DNA of 64,000 bases, taken from assembly GCA_029718625.1 (NCBI GenBank), contig CM056389.1, positions 19,201,521 through 19,265,520 of the forward strand, in the 5' to 3' direction. The first letter of the stretch is position 1. Every line of letters starts with the position of its first letter. The stretch is from Synaphobranchus kaupii. Lineage: Eukaryota > Chordata > Actinopteri > Anguilliformes > Synaphobranchidae. This document shows positions 34,139 to 45,151 of the stretch, piece after piece. A model generated the notes under the pieces. It had not been told where the DNA came from. It saw only the letters and a list, made by a program, of their open reading frames with translations, and searched no databases. The position numbers were made by a program, and so were the translations under genes.

Positions 34139-35807
34139 TTGTTTTTGAGAGTATTTTAAAATCGGTGCAAAGAAGTGCTAGGGGTCTCCAATTTTTAATT
34201 AGGCACAAATCTCCTTTTTTTGGCAGGAGTGTAAGCACTGCCCGGCGACAGCTTTGAGGCAGCTCCCCATTCCCCACACACTCCATTATGACCTCATATA
34301 GGTCCTTACTAATACATTCCCAAAACTTTTTGTAAAACTCGGCAGGTAGGCCATCAATACCCGGAGCACGTCCAGGTGCCATCTGATTGACCGCCACCGT
34401 AAACTCCTGTAAACTAATTGCAGAGTCCAGGGTTTCTTTTTCCTCTGGGCTAAGCTGTGGTAGATTTCTATGGAGGACGGAGAGCTGCTTTTTGTCTACC
34501 TGCTCTGCTTTGAACAGCTCAGTATAAAACGGTGCTGCTACGTCACGGATTTCCCCAGGATTTGTTGTGACCCTCCCCCCAGGCTGCTTAATACTGTGCA
34601 GCTCATTTTTTTCTACCGTCTTTTTCTCCAACTTAAAAAAGAATGAGCTTGGGGCATCCATATCATTAAATGAGCTAAATCTTGCTCTTACTAGTGCCCC
34701 CTTTGCCCTTTCATTCAAAATACTCCCCAGACTTTTTTTCTTGTCTTTTAAACCATCTTCCAATCCAATCTTCTTATTGTTTATCATCTCCTCCTCCATT
34801 TTTGAGATATCCCTTTCCAGCACACTTACAGCCCTTCTTATTTTGGCCGTGCTATATGCAGTATACTTTTGGCAAAAATTTCTGATTTGTGCCTTCCCAA
34901 CCTCCCACCATAATGATAAACTATCATAGTTTTCCTTTTCCTCCCTCCACAGTTCCCAAAATATCTTAAATCTAGCACAGAAATCCACATCCTCCAACAG
35001 TTTAGCATTGAATTTCCAATATGTTTTAATTCTGGACATATCCCGCACCGACAGTGTTAATGTAACCAAATGATGGTCTGTAAACCCTACTGGAAAAACA
35101 CCAGATTTAAGGCCTCTGTTTCTTATACTTCTTGATATGTAAAGCCTGTCCAGCCTAGCTGCACTTTGGAGTGCTTTAAGAAGCTCATCGGGAGGTGAGA
35201 ATACTGCTAACCTGTGCCACAATGCTGAAGCTACCAGGTTATTTAAAATCAAGACCCGTCCTCTAAATGAGACTTGTGTAAGAAGACCTTTCCACCTTGA
35301 CATCCTGGCACACGCCTTTTCAAGCACACCGTCCAGGTTTTTTTCCATATATTTTTCATTCCCCAGGTGCACTCCCAACACTTTCAGCCCTTCCTTCCTC
35401 CAGACCAGCCTACCTGGCAGCCTGGGAGGAGGTATATCTTGCCATGGCCCACAAAGCAAAGCCTCACTCTTTTCCCAGTTAACTGTGGCAGAGGAGGCCT
35501 GCTCATAGGTCTGGATACATTTCTGTAGGGATTCTATATCCTTCTGGTTACTGACAACCACCATTATGTCATCAGCATAAGCCGACACTTTAACTGCAGC
35601 ACTGGGTAGTGGCCCTGGCACAATCTGACCCCTCAACCTACTGCGTATGAGGCATAACAGTGGTTCAATGGCTAAGGTGTACAGCAGCCCTGACAAAGGG
35701 CATCCCTGCCTAATGCCCTGCTGTACCCTTATTGGTCTGCTAAGTCCCCCTGCAACTCTTGTCAAACACGACACATTGCAGTAGAGCAGCTTCACCCAGG
35801 AAACCAT
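34104..35807 (-). pseudogene. Chimeric LINE ORF2: polymerase end fused in frame to endonuclease end
   Basis: One open frame of 567 codons. It starts with polymerase blocks (QGIRQGCPLSGLLYTLAIEP, YADD at 35568-35579, MSRWKGLLTQVSFRGRVLIL). At about 35165 it jumps to SAARLDRLYISRSIRNRG, which belongs to the endonuclease end of this family. It then runs through a new linker into the N-terminal polymerase blocks (AVLTLLPKKGDLCLIKNWRP). Domain order is therefore impossible for one intact element. It looks like a fusion of two family members. Confidence 0.8.
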
Positions 35808-36892
35808 TCTATCCCCAAACCCAAACGCTTCATTAGATAGCCGTGGTGAACACGATCGAACGCCTTTTCCTGATCAATGGAGAGCAAGCCAAAATCAAGG
35901 TGATAAATTTTTGCCAATTCAATTAGATCCCTAATTAAAAACAAATTATCTTTGATTGTACGTTCTGGAACGCAGTAGGACTGATCTTTATGGACAATTT
36001 TTGATACAACTGTATTTAACCTATTTGCAATGGATTTCGAAAGTATTTTAAAATCTGTACATAAAAGTGCCACAGGTCTCCAGTTCTTGAGTAGACTCAA
36101 GTCTCCTTTCTTTGGCAGCAAGGTGAGCACTGCCCGACAAGAGCTCTGTGGAAGCTCCCCTTTCTCAAAGCACTCCATCACCAATTCATAAAAATCCTGT
36201 CCAATACATCCCCAAAACTTCTTATAAAATTCAACAGGCAGTCCATCGATACCCGGTGCACGGCCAGGAGACATCTGTCCCACTGCCTCAGTTAGTTCCT
36301 GCAGACTGAGCTTTGAGTCTAACTCTGCCTTCTTCCCTGGGGTGAGCTTCGGAAGGTCCATGTGAAGCACAGCAACCTGATCCATGTCCACTTTTTCTGC
36401 TTTAAAAAGGTCAGTGTAAAAATGGACCACAGCATCCCGGATCTCCCCAGGATCATTTGTCGATCTGCCCTCAGGAAGCTTCAAACAATGTATTCCTTTG
36501 CGCTCTACCACCTTTCTCTCCAAATTAAAAAAGAAAACACTAGGAGCGTCCATGTTATTTAGAGAGAGAAATCTCAATCTTATCAAAGCCTCCTTGACCT
36601 TCCCATTCAAAATAGTCATTAGATCTCTCTTTTTCACATTATGAATTTGCCCCAACCTAGTGTTATTTTTAGCGGTCATCTCTTCCTCTATTAGAGCAAT
36701 ATCGTTTTCCAGATCCCGTACAGCTCCTCTTATTCCAGCAGTACTGTAGGCTGTGTACTGCTGGCAAAAGGTTTTGATCTGCACCTTGCCTACATCCCAC
36801 CAAAGACTAAGTGTTTCGTAATTAGGTTTTTCCTCCTTCCACTTTTGCCAGAATTTTTCAAAACCAGCACAAAAAAATATGTCTTCCAACAA
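35792..36892 (-). pseudogene. LINE ORF2 linker and reverse transcriptase N-terminal part, first element
   Basis: The 366-codon frame includes APGIDGLPVEFYKKFWGCIG, LTLLPKKGDLSLLKNWRPVA and SIDQEKAFDRVHHGYLM. It ends at a frameshift near 35800, and the next frame (35807 downward) continues the polymerase. Confidence 0.82.
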
Positions 36893-36922
36893 TTTTACTT
36901 TAAATTTCCAATAAAATCCTTT

Positions 36923-37730
36923 TTAATAGATATTGCTAAAAAAACTCAGATGGTGATCCGTAAAACCCACTGGAGAAATACCAGCCTTTAGAACCCTATT
37001 TCTCTCACATTTGGGAATGTAAAACCTATCCAGTCTGGCTGCACATACTCTATCTGGTGTACATTTGACCCATGTGTACTGCCGCACACCAGGATGCTGC
37101 TCCCTCCACACATCACACAGGCCATGATTATTTAAAAGTCGCTTAAGGACCTCAGCAGATTTCAAATGGGGTTCCTCTCCATTCCTATCAACAGTAAAAT
37201 CTACTGTGCTGTTCCAGTCCCCCCCCCAAAACAACAAAAGTGTCAGTGCTTGATAATTTGAGCAGCTCCTGATGCAGCTGCTCAAAAAAAGAGACTCTAT
37301 CAGACCCCCCATTGGGAGCATAAATATTAATAAAAACAAAAGAAACCCCCAATATTTCTACTTTCACTATTTGCAATCGTCCTTTAATAACTTCCTCCTT
37401 AGATATTAATTTGACATCTAAGCCAGGTAAGGATAAAATAGCAACCCCTGCACTCAAATTGGTCCCGTGACTCAAATAACAATCCCCCTCCCACCACAAA
37501 TTCCAATCAGTTTCATTATCTACATCACTATGGGTCTCCTGTAGGAATAGAACATTTAGCCTTTTTTGTTTTGCCACCTCTGCTACTAACCCCCTCTTTA
37601 CCTGGTCTCTAGCACCATTCACATTAAGCGAACCCACGTATAATGTCTCCATAGTGGGAAAAGTGAAAGAGAAACCACCAGAAATAACAGGGTGCAGACA
37701 AGAAGAAAAAAAAGTGCATAGAACAACCAA
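36923..37730 (-). pseudogene. LINE ORF2 apurinic endonuclease, first element
   Basis: The frame 37730-37188 begins close to METLYVGSLNVNGARDQVKR and includes VLFLQETHSD and LSHGTNLSAGVAIL, typical Tx1/L1 endonuclease blocks. A frameshift near 37200, in a run of C residues, moves the domain to the frame 37339-36923 (ARLDRFYIPKCERNR, GFTDHHL). Confidence 0.82.
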
Positions 37731-37735
37731 CCCAT

Positions 37736-38659
37736 TTATTTCGTCATTTTAGAAGTGGACAACTTTCTAACAGCTGTACAGTGTTTCTTGAGACGAAACC
37801 TCTTCTGACTATTTAGTTCTTCCATATTCGTATTTCTCATGAAATACCTCGCTGAACGCACAAATTTTTCCCCGTCGGGAAAAAAATTTAAAACGTTAGC
37901 CGTTTTCCCTTTTGTAGCGTCCAGAAAGCGGCTTATCTCCTCAAGGGAGTAACACTTATCCCCTCCCTCTTGACTTGCCAAAACTTCTGAAAAAACAGAA
38001 GAGTCTGACATCTCCCCGTCCTCCTCCTGCACATTTATATTTTCTCTGCTCCCTTCGTTGTCTAAATCACTAATGTCAACACCCTCGTTCCCCTCGGGTA
38101 GTGCTGCTCCGTCTTTTGCACCGTGAATCGACTGGAGATCAGCTATATTGGAAGCCTCCCCACTATCCACCTCCTTTAAATTTTTTTCCCTGAGGATCAT
38201 GCCTGCTTTTTCAACTCTACCCTTTTTCCTTTCATTTGACTGAGCATTCTCGCTCCTAGATCTGCATGCGCTGCTAGATCTGCGCTTGCACTCAGATCTC
38301 CCTGTTCTCCCCGCTTTAGGAAAAGCTACCTGCTTGCTAGTTCCCTCTTGGGGATCTTCAAGTTGTGCTTCCTCAAACTCAATATTTCCGCCTCCTACCT
38401 GCTCCGCTATCGCGACCAGCACGTCCTCCATGGATGCGGTACTACCAGTCACACACCTTACCCCATGTCGAAGAGTCAAAGACTCCCCGTCTGAACGGTA
38501 ACCACCCCCCTCCCGCCTATCCCGCCAATCCCGCCAAAACTTACAACAAAAACCCTTATTCCCCCTTTCCAAAAAAGATCTACTGAATAAAAAGAAATAA
38601 AAAAAGATCTCTCTGAATACAAACCAGTTATGTGTCAGTTTGAAACAGTAAAAGAGCAT
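37736..38659 (-). pseudogene. LINE ORF1 derivative with internal deletion
   Basis: The frame contains HGVRCVTGSTASMEDVLVAI, which I recognise as the N-terminal start of Tx1-type ORF1. It then goes directly to an acidic region and the C-terminal block YSLEEISRFLDATKGK...FFPDGEKFV. The usual central nucleic-acid-binding part with zinc knuckles is missing. The residues before HGVRC are of low complexity and probably not coding. It stops four codons before the ORF2 region begins. Confidence 0.65.
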
Positions 38660-38714
38660 GAAAATTTAAATAAAGAATAGGTAAAAAGATTAGAGAATCA
38701 AGCCCTCTCCCAAA

Positions 38715-38815
38715 AACACCCTCCACCTCAGAGAAAGAGAGAGAGGGGGAGGGGGAGGGGGAGAGAGAGAGAGAGGGGGAGGGGGAGGGGGAGAGGGAGA
38801 GAGAGATGAGTCAAA
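38715..38815. repeat. GA-rich simple repeat
   Basis: A purine-only run of (GA)n and GAGGGG units, about 90 bases, just upstream (in the element's orientation) of the LINE. Confidence 0.9.
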
Positions 38816-39369
38816 GGCTTGACCTAAACAACATGAGATAGCTAACAGTACTCTGTTGCTTTTGTTAGCGCTCCTTATTCGGAAACCCAAATAAAATCAG
38901 CATAAAATAGAGGGAAAACACGCTTACCTTTATTCAAAGGACCAGACGTAAACTGCGGGGCTTTGCGTTGTAAACTGCTATGATGTCGTCATAGTCCAAG
39001 GACTCGGTCAACTCCCGCTCGCGGGAGAGAATGGCCAGGCCCCCGTTTCCCAAAAGGATCTTACATCTTAGGCCATTTTGTTTTTATATTAGTTTCATTG
39101 TTTGTTTGTTTTTTGTCATTCTCCCTCTATTTCTATTATGTGTTATGTAATATCAGTACATTTTTTAGAAATTTAACCATAAAATGCAGACAGCACAAAC
39201 ATAAAACACTCTTAAGATGATCTTAACGACCAGTCCTTAGACTGGTCTTTATTCTACCAGTAGCAGAGAAAAGTTGTTCTGCGCTGCATGAGGTCACGGG
39301 CAGTCTAACTATGACTCGTAACAGTTTATTAATGTTGGGGAATATGTCGGGACAAACACGGTCAGCTCA
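38816..39369. other. Intergenic, nothing recognised
   Basis: No coding or repeat signature, apart from a mild GC-rich stretch around 38990-39050. Confidence 0.4.
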
Positions 39370-40545
39370 GCATCCTCAATGTGTTATCCCATAGTGTTGG
39401 CAAGGTGCGTGAAGCAGCTCCTTTTCTGCAAATGTCACGGAAGACGGGAGGCAGGCCGATGCTGTTTTCATTATTCCATACTGATCCTCCTGGAAACGGC
39501 TCTTTAACTTGGTCAGCTGCCCGCCAAGAATTTCAGTCCATAGCCGTTTGAGATCATCATAGTTTTTCACATTCGTAGTTCTCCCAATACTTGATAGTAT
39601 TGGGAGAACTACGAATCACTATCGACCCACAAAGCCTAGCAGGCGACCTTTGCTCCCTGCCACTGTTGACATCCCAGTTCGTAATGGGATGGTTAATCAT
39701 CAATTCATCAGTGAGCTTTAACACTTTATCAAAGTCAGGTTTGGGAATTGTCCCGAAAGAGGGAAAATGTGTCTTTTAAACCCTCCACCAGCTGAATGCA
39801 ATCTATTACACATAATGTGGGGCTCTATAGTCCTTTTGTGGCGAAATCGCTTGTCTCAAAAAGTTTTCCAAATGTGACCAACAAAAATAGGAATCTGTTT
39901 GTATTTGTTGATACAAATCTGTTTGTAATAGCCAGTGCCTCCATTTTCGTCTGACTGTTGCTCATCCTTGTACTCATCAGCGGTTAGAGCAAAGTAAGTA
40001 CCCGGTGTTTCGCTCAGCTCAGCCCTTTTTTTTGTGTAACAGTAAAGATGCAGCCGACTCCAGTAAATCGTTCTGCGTATCAGAACTCTGCAAAGTTGCA
40101 TTTTTTGGTATCGCTTCAAGTCGCGCTGCTACTTGAGGATCATATTTGGCAACGAATTTGAACATATATGAAAAGTTGCACTTATTGAAAGCATCTCCAA
40201 GTCCACTGTCCTATGACCACGAAGCGGTATGGCCTGACAACACAATGTCCAAAACTACTTTCAAATGATAAATCCATGGCATCGCGACTCAACTGGTTAA
40301 GAACCGTCCCACGGCCAGGACCTTGGCAGGCTCGATATCCTTCGTATTTCTCGAAGGCGATCGAGTGTTAGAGACAGAGTTTCTTTGATTAATTTCTTTA
40401 AAAGAAAAAGAATCAAAGAAATTTGCTAAGCCATGACGATGTAACTGCACAAGCTGCTCCCTTTGCACGGTCGGTTCCCCCATATTTCCGCTTCCGAAGA
40501 CATTGTGATATATCGACCCATTATTGGATGCATCATTATGCATAA
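39370..40545 (-). pseudogene. hAT-type (ZMYM1/TTF-like) transposase remnant
   Basis: Read on the - strand in broken frames: EINQRNSVSN near 40380, FKFVAKYDPQVAARLEAIP near 40120-40065, TYFALTADEYKDEQQSDENG near 39950, and KSRFQEDQYGIMKTASA near 39470. The ADEYKD block and preceding KYDPxVxxRL pattern fit hAT transposases of the ZMYM1-like group. Multiple frameshifts. No termini found. Confidence 0.6.
39571..39616. repeat. Perfect 21-bp inverted repeat (hairpin)
   Basis: attcgtagttctcccaatac plus t is followed by the 4-base loop tgat and then its exact reverse complement. It lies inside the hAT remnant. Confidence 0.95.
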
Positions 40546-40941
40546 AATTCCCTCAGTTGCAACAGTATCTTATTCCTCCAATCAGAAACATGCTAGAATG
40601 ATGACACTCCATACTACACATGCTATATTTTTGTCATACTGTCCTGACCTTTTGTATGAATTAATCCAAACTTATTTAGTTTGAATCATTGTTTTGTTGA
40701 TTATTATGTGACATGATTAGCATGTGTCAATGTCATTGTGTCTAGCTAGCACATGAGAAAACCTGTAAGGGACCCAAGCTAAGCAGCCATATCAGGTCCC
40801 GCTTTTCCTAATGGAGAAAGCAATATTAAAAGTGTCTTAATATAGTTATTTTACAAGGATAGCTGACCCAAATATGCCAACTGTTATCTTCCCATGTAAG
40901 CCTCATTACAGTTCCTTCTGCTTATGAGGAACAAATTTGCC

Positions 40942-41340
40942 TCAAGGACCCATAAAATTCCGCCATATTTTGTGTAAAACACTTATGCTACTCCTCCTAC
41001 AGAATTTGACCAATTTGCACGAAACTTGGTATGTGGATTCATCTCACATACCTTTTCTAAGGCCTCAGTCAAAAAATGGCCGAATGACAAGCCAATGAAT
41101 TTTCAGTGGGCGTGGCTAATTACAAAAATGCTAATAATTCCAAAACAGTTTGACAGAAAGTTATCTTTTAAAATATCAAAATTCTGTATACAACTTTTAT
41201 GAAGCATGGTCTAAGGAGGGTGTATACCAAGTTTCGTGCAAATCTGTTTAATTCTCAAGGAGGAGTAGCATTTTAAGTGTTTTACAAAAAAAATGCTAAT
41301 TAGCGGAAAATCCAATATGGTGGACTTTATGGGTCCTTGA
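40942..41340. mobile_element. MITE of about 400 bp
   Basis: Ends are tcaaggacccataaa (40942-40956) and its complement tttatgggtccttga (41326-41340). The inverted similarity continues inward for over 40 bases (gtgtaaaacact near 40980 against agtgttttac near 41275). No coding capacity. Confidence 0.75.
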
Positions 41341-41480
41341 GGAAAATATAGATATGAACAACAGTACATGCGCCCTTGATCTGGTGCCCTCTTGTGGACA
41401 TTTTTGAAACTGCATCGTAGTGTGTCACCTGACAGTGACATTGAGACAAAAGGCAAAAATTAATTAGTAGGTTACAGTTT

Positions 41481-41880
41481 TTTTTAATTATTATTTATTT
41501 CAGATTTTTCCCCATTTTCTCCCAATTTAGTAGCCAATTGAACCCCTATTCTAATTCAATTCCTCCCATGTAGCAACCGCTAGAGAATCACTGCTACACA
41601 ACCCCGTCAGCCGGCGGTAGGATGGGAGGGCGCCACGTCCTCTTCAGGGCGCGACTCCTCCTAGCTCCTGACCGTGATTCCAGCTCGCCCAGGGCCGCTA
41701 TGCGTGCAGCGATTCTCTCCGAGCCCCTCCCCCCACCCGGAAGCAGCCTCCAATTGCCGCTCCCACAGGGCGCCGGCCATGCTCGGATCTGGCAGGACCG
41801 CGGCGCGAACCCCGATCCTCGGAGCACAACTGCACCGACTGAAAGTCGGCGCTCTTACCGTTGCACCACCGCAGCGGCCC
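41481..41880 (-). mobile_element. tRNA-derived SINE (family 1), - strand, with 15-bp target duplication
   Basis: Flanked by agtaggttacagttt at 41466-41480 and 41881-41895. The head (gggccgctgcggtggtgcaa type on the - strand) lies at 41880, with the tail gagaaaatggggaaaaatct and A/T tract at 41481. Same family as 15385-15744. Confidence 0.9.
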
Positions 41881-41895
41881 AGTAGGTTACAGTTT

Positions 41896-43327
41896 AATGT
41901 ATTTTTTACATGTTGCAACTGTCCCTAGGCTTGGGGACACTTTCAACATCTCACGACTTCCATTAAAATAAATTTTGATGAACTACATGTTAAATGTGAT
42001 CATCTTTAAACGTATATGTATAGGTTCGGGTAATTAGTAGACATATGTAAATTTAATATATTAAACTTTGGTTGGTCTAGTCAAAATAATCTCTGAGTAA
42101 TTGAGAGAAATTGAGAGAAATGCAAAAAATTGTTGCAACTGTCCCCAGTCACCCCTACTAGCCTAAATGTTTCCCCATAGCAGTAGGCTACCCGTTGAGT
42201 AATTGGTTCATTACGATAGCCTATATTTCTGCCAAAAAGATAAATTCTCCCTTTAAAAACAAAACAGATTGAGCTGCGGGCAACTATTTGCTTGCCATAC
42301 TGCTTATCCTATTGATCGATCTGACGTTATTGGTCCAGAACAAGTTGTAATTATCCTTTGTAGCCTACTAATGTGTTAGTTGCATATACTCTAATTGGTG
42401 TAATATCATCAGTGAATCCATTTAAAGTGTAGCAAATTTATTTAAATTCATTGAATATATTTCAATTAGTGATTTCAAAGCCATCTTGCGCCTTCGACGC
42501 ATGCGCATTTTCTGGCATCGATGTTCGATTCATTTTCCCTGTGACCTGTCTGTGCCCCAGTGACGTAATTTTAACACGTTTCGACTTGTACCCACAAACT
42601 TGAAACCGTATTCGTAAGGAAGAATTCGTAGCCGTAGAAATCTGAGTTGTATCCATAAATCTTTGCAGTCGTAGCTTTTGGATTCGTACTCTCATAAAAA
42701 CACACACACGCAATTTTACAACTTCATATTTTATGTATGATTTACGTGTATGAAAATATAATTTTGTGTACAACAAATGTATTTATGGACGAATGTTTAA
42801 AGTTATGCATACGTATTTTTGACAGCGTTCTTACTCCATAGTTTAGTTACCCTTTAACTCCAACATACTCATTACAGACGCGTGTAAGAAAAGAAACGGA
42901 ATATAGTAGCCTACCCCCAGGACCACAATGCAGTTTAATAACAGCCAAAAACAATTAAACACTGAAATACATACAGGAATCAGCTTAACATTAAAAAAAC
43001 TTGCCATGGACTGACACACCCCACACACAGCACAATTTTGCCCAGGCTTTACCCGGATATAGCCTGGCTACATCCTAGCCGGTAAAAAACTTTCACTTTT
43101 CAACCAAATTTTGTCGGTTTTTCATCTAGATGCCAGATGGTGTTTCACCGACTTTTCAACACAAAAAAGTTTTACTGGGATACGCCAGTGTCTTGTGCGT
43201 AGGATATTAGCTAGGTTATTTGGCCAGCTGACTGAGCTTGGTCTCAACGTTGCTATTCTTACAAAATTGTTCTGAAGTACAATTTCGGGGTCTGTATAAT
43301 GTTACCTGAGGATAGTAGCCCAGACTA
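41896..43327. other. Intergenic, nothing firmly recognised
   Basis: The stretch around 42590-42830 has repeated tattcgta/gattcgtac words typical of fish MITEs, but I cannot define ends. No exon is seen. Confidence 0.4.
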
Positions 43328-43430
43328 TATACTACGAAGCAGGAGGATTACTGAGTTAACTGGAAAACTGCACCGAGTAACTCAGTGCACTTATCCATCT
43401 AACTCCGTAGTCCTGCTTCGTAGTATACCC
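43328..43430. mobile_element. Short hairpin MITE
   Basis: tactacgaagcaggaggatt at the left is mirrored by gtagtcctgcttcgtagta at the right, about 100 bp in total. A further inner pairing gagtaactcagt surrounds the loop. Confidence 0.65.
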
Positions 43431-43720
43431 CCCCATTATATTTTAAATAAATGTATGCCTAGGTCTTGATGGTTTATGTGATGTGACTGATCTGCTAGTG
43501 GACATTGTATTAATGTGTTGTCTATAGATTTTTTTTTCGGTTGCAAAGCATGCATTTCACGCTGCTTTCTAGGTGGTGATAAGTTGTGTGTGTCGGGCTG
43601 TTGCGCGGAATCTCGGTTGGTTAATGGTTTGTTTATGTTTAGGCTAGGCTATATTGCTCTGGTGTGTAGCCTGTTCCATCTGGCTTACACAGCTACCACG
43701 CATATATTAGATATACTGTA

Positions 43721-43959
43721 CAGATCCTTTCAAAAAAATTTGAATATCATGGAAAAGTTTTTTTTTTTTTCCATAATTCCATTCAAAAAGTGAAACTTTC
43801 ATAGATTATAGATTCATTACACACAAAGTGAAATATTTCTAGCCTTTATTGGTTTCATTTTTCATAATTTTGGCTTACAGCTCCAGAAAACCCCCAAAAC
43901 AGTATTTCAAGAAATTAGAATAGTGTGTCGAAAATCAGCATTTTTTGGAAAGGATCTGT
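43721..43959. mobile_element. Tc1/mariner MITE
   Basis: Terminal repeats cagatcctttc and gaaaggatctg flanked by TA on both sides. The interior (gaaatatttctagcctttat, ttttggcttacagctcc) matches a common fish Tc1-type MITE. Confidence 0.8.
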
Positions 43960-45146
43960 ATATTAGATAAATGTATCTATTATGTGTAAATGTGAATAAA
44001 CAGAAGTGTTTGTAGTATAACGCTTGAAGCTGACTTTCGCATGCTGAGCCTAGCCTTGTGTACACATTTTGTTTTACTACAAAGTCCAGAGCACCCACCA
44101 CTGAGTAAATAAGCCCCCCGTAATCACTGCATGTGCCGGCCGGAAAATAGAGCCCTGAATTTGGAGCGGTAAAGTTGGAAGATGACAAAGAAAGAATTTA
44201 GACAGCTGAGGTGCATTCAAATTTAGCGAACAGAGCCGAACGTGCGTGGCAAACATGTTTTCTTTGAACGGTTAAATTTGAACGGCTTTTTAAGAACGTT
44301 CCAAATTGTTTGCATTACCGGTATCTTCAATTGAAATCTACATCTGGGAACAGTCCAGCGTCCATTTTGGTTCGCCGCAAACTACCTTTTCAGACCGTTC
44401 ACTTATGTTTGCAAACGTTTGCGGCAAACACAAAGCTAACGGAAAAAAGTTTGAAATAGTTTGCAAACGTTAGCCTTGTTCACTGAATTTGAAGACCAGA
44501 CCCACGTGTCAGTAACATAACAAGGTGAAGTGTCTGTTTCTGTCTCAACCTTTGTTATACTTTCCCCTTTGTTTCATATTTATTCATTTAAGAAGTAGTG
44601 TATTATGAAGACTGCAAACTGCAGTAACATTTTAATGCAATTTTCTTTTATAGTATTTGAATCACAATGTAGAAAAATAGAATATGCAAACTATCACAAG
44701 CAGGTTTTATTTTTATACTGAATGTTAAGTATTATGTACACGTGTACTGTTAAGTAAAAAAATAAATGTGTACAAATATGAATTGAAGATGTGCTTTTAT
44801 ATCAGGAACAAAGCAGTTATCTTCCCACTCAAAATAATATCAACTAGGCTGTGTTTCCAATTACGGCAATATACATAGCTTTTATTTATTTATATTTTTT
44901 TGAATGACAATTTTTTGAATACACACAGTAATAGTGATAGATTGCACTCTTATGTTGGCACTACGTGAGTTTAATTGGCCAGTTAATTAGCGCTGCAAAA
45001 TGCATAATTGACCAAATCAATGGATGATACAGGAAAGTTAGTCAGGCATCAGTAGCATAATTTTAATTAACACAAGATTCCTTCACAAGTGGAGATTGCA
45101 TTATATTTGCATGCTTCTGGTGTGTTCAAAGTTTTCTTATTACATT
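43960..45146. other. Intergenic, possible further MITE at about 44210-44510
   Basis: A segment rich in gcaaacgtttgc-like words and starting ggtgcattcaaatttagcga may be a decayed foldback element. Otherwise AT-rich and featureless up to the Gypsy insertion. Confidence 0.35.
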
Positions 45147-45151
45147 AGATT

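Larger units (their letters stand above)
31665..38660 (-). mobile_element. Composite Tx1/L1-clade LINE
   Basis: Read on the - strand: an ORF1 derivative (38659-37736), apurinic endonuclease (37730-36923, frameshifted) and reverse transcriptase (36892-35165). A sudden return to endonuclease-end sequence follows, then a second linker and reverse transcriptase (35165-33500). A C-terminal region with a CPFC...H...C zinc-finger-like motif runs from 33264 to 31672. Two diverged family members are therefore fused, with the first lacking its 3' part and the second lacking its 5' part. A SINE is inserted at 33292-33512. Confidence 0.82.
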
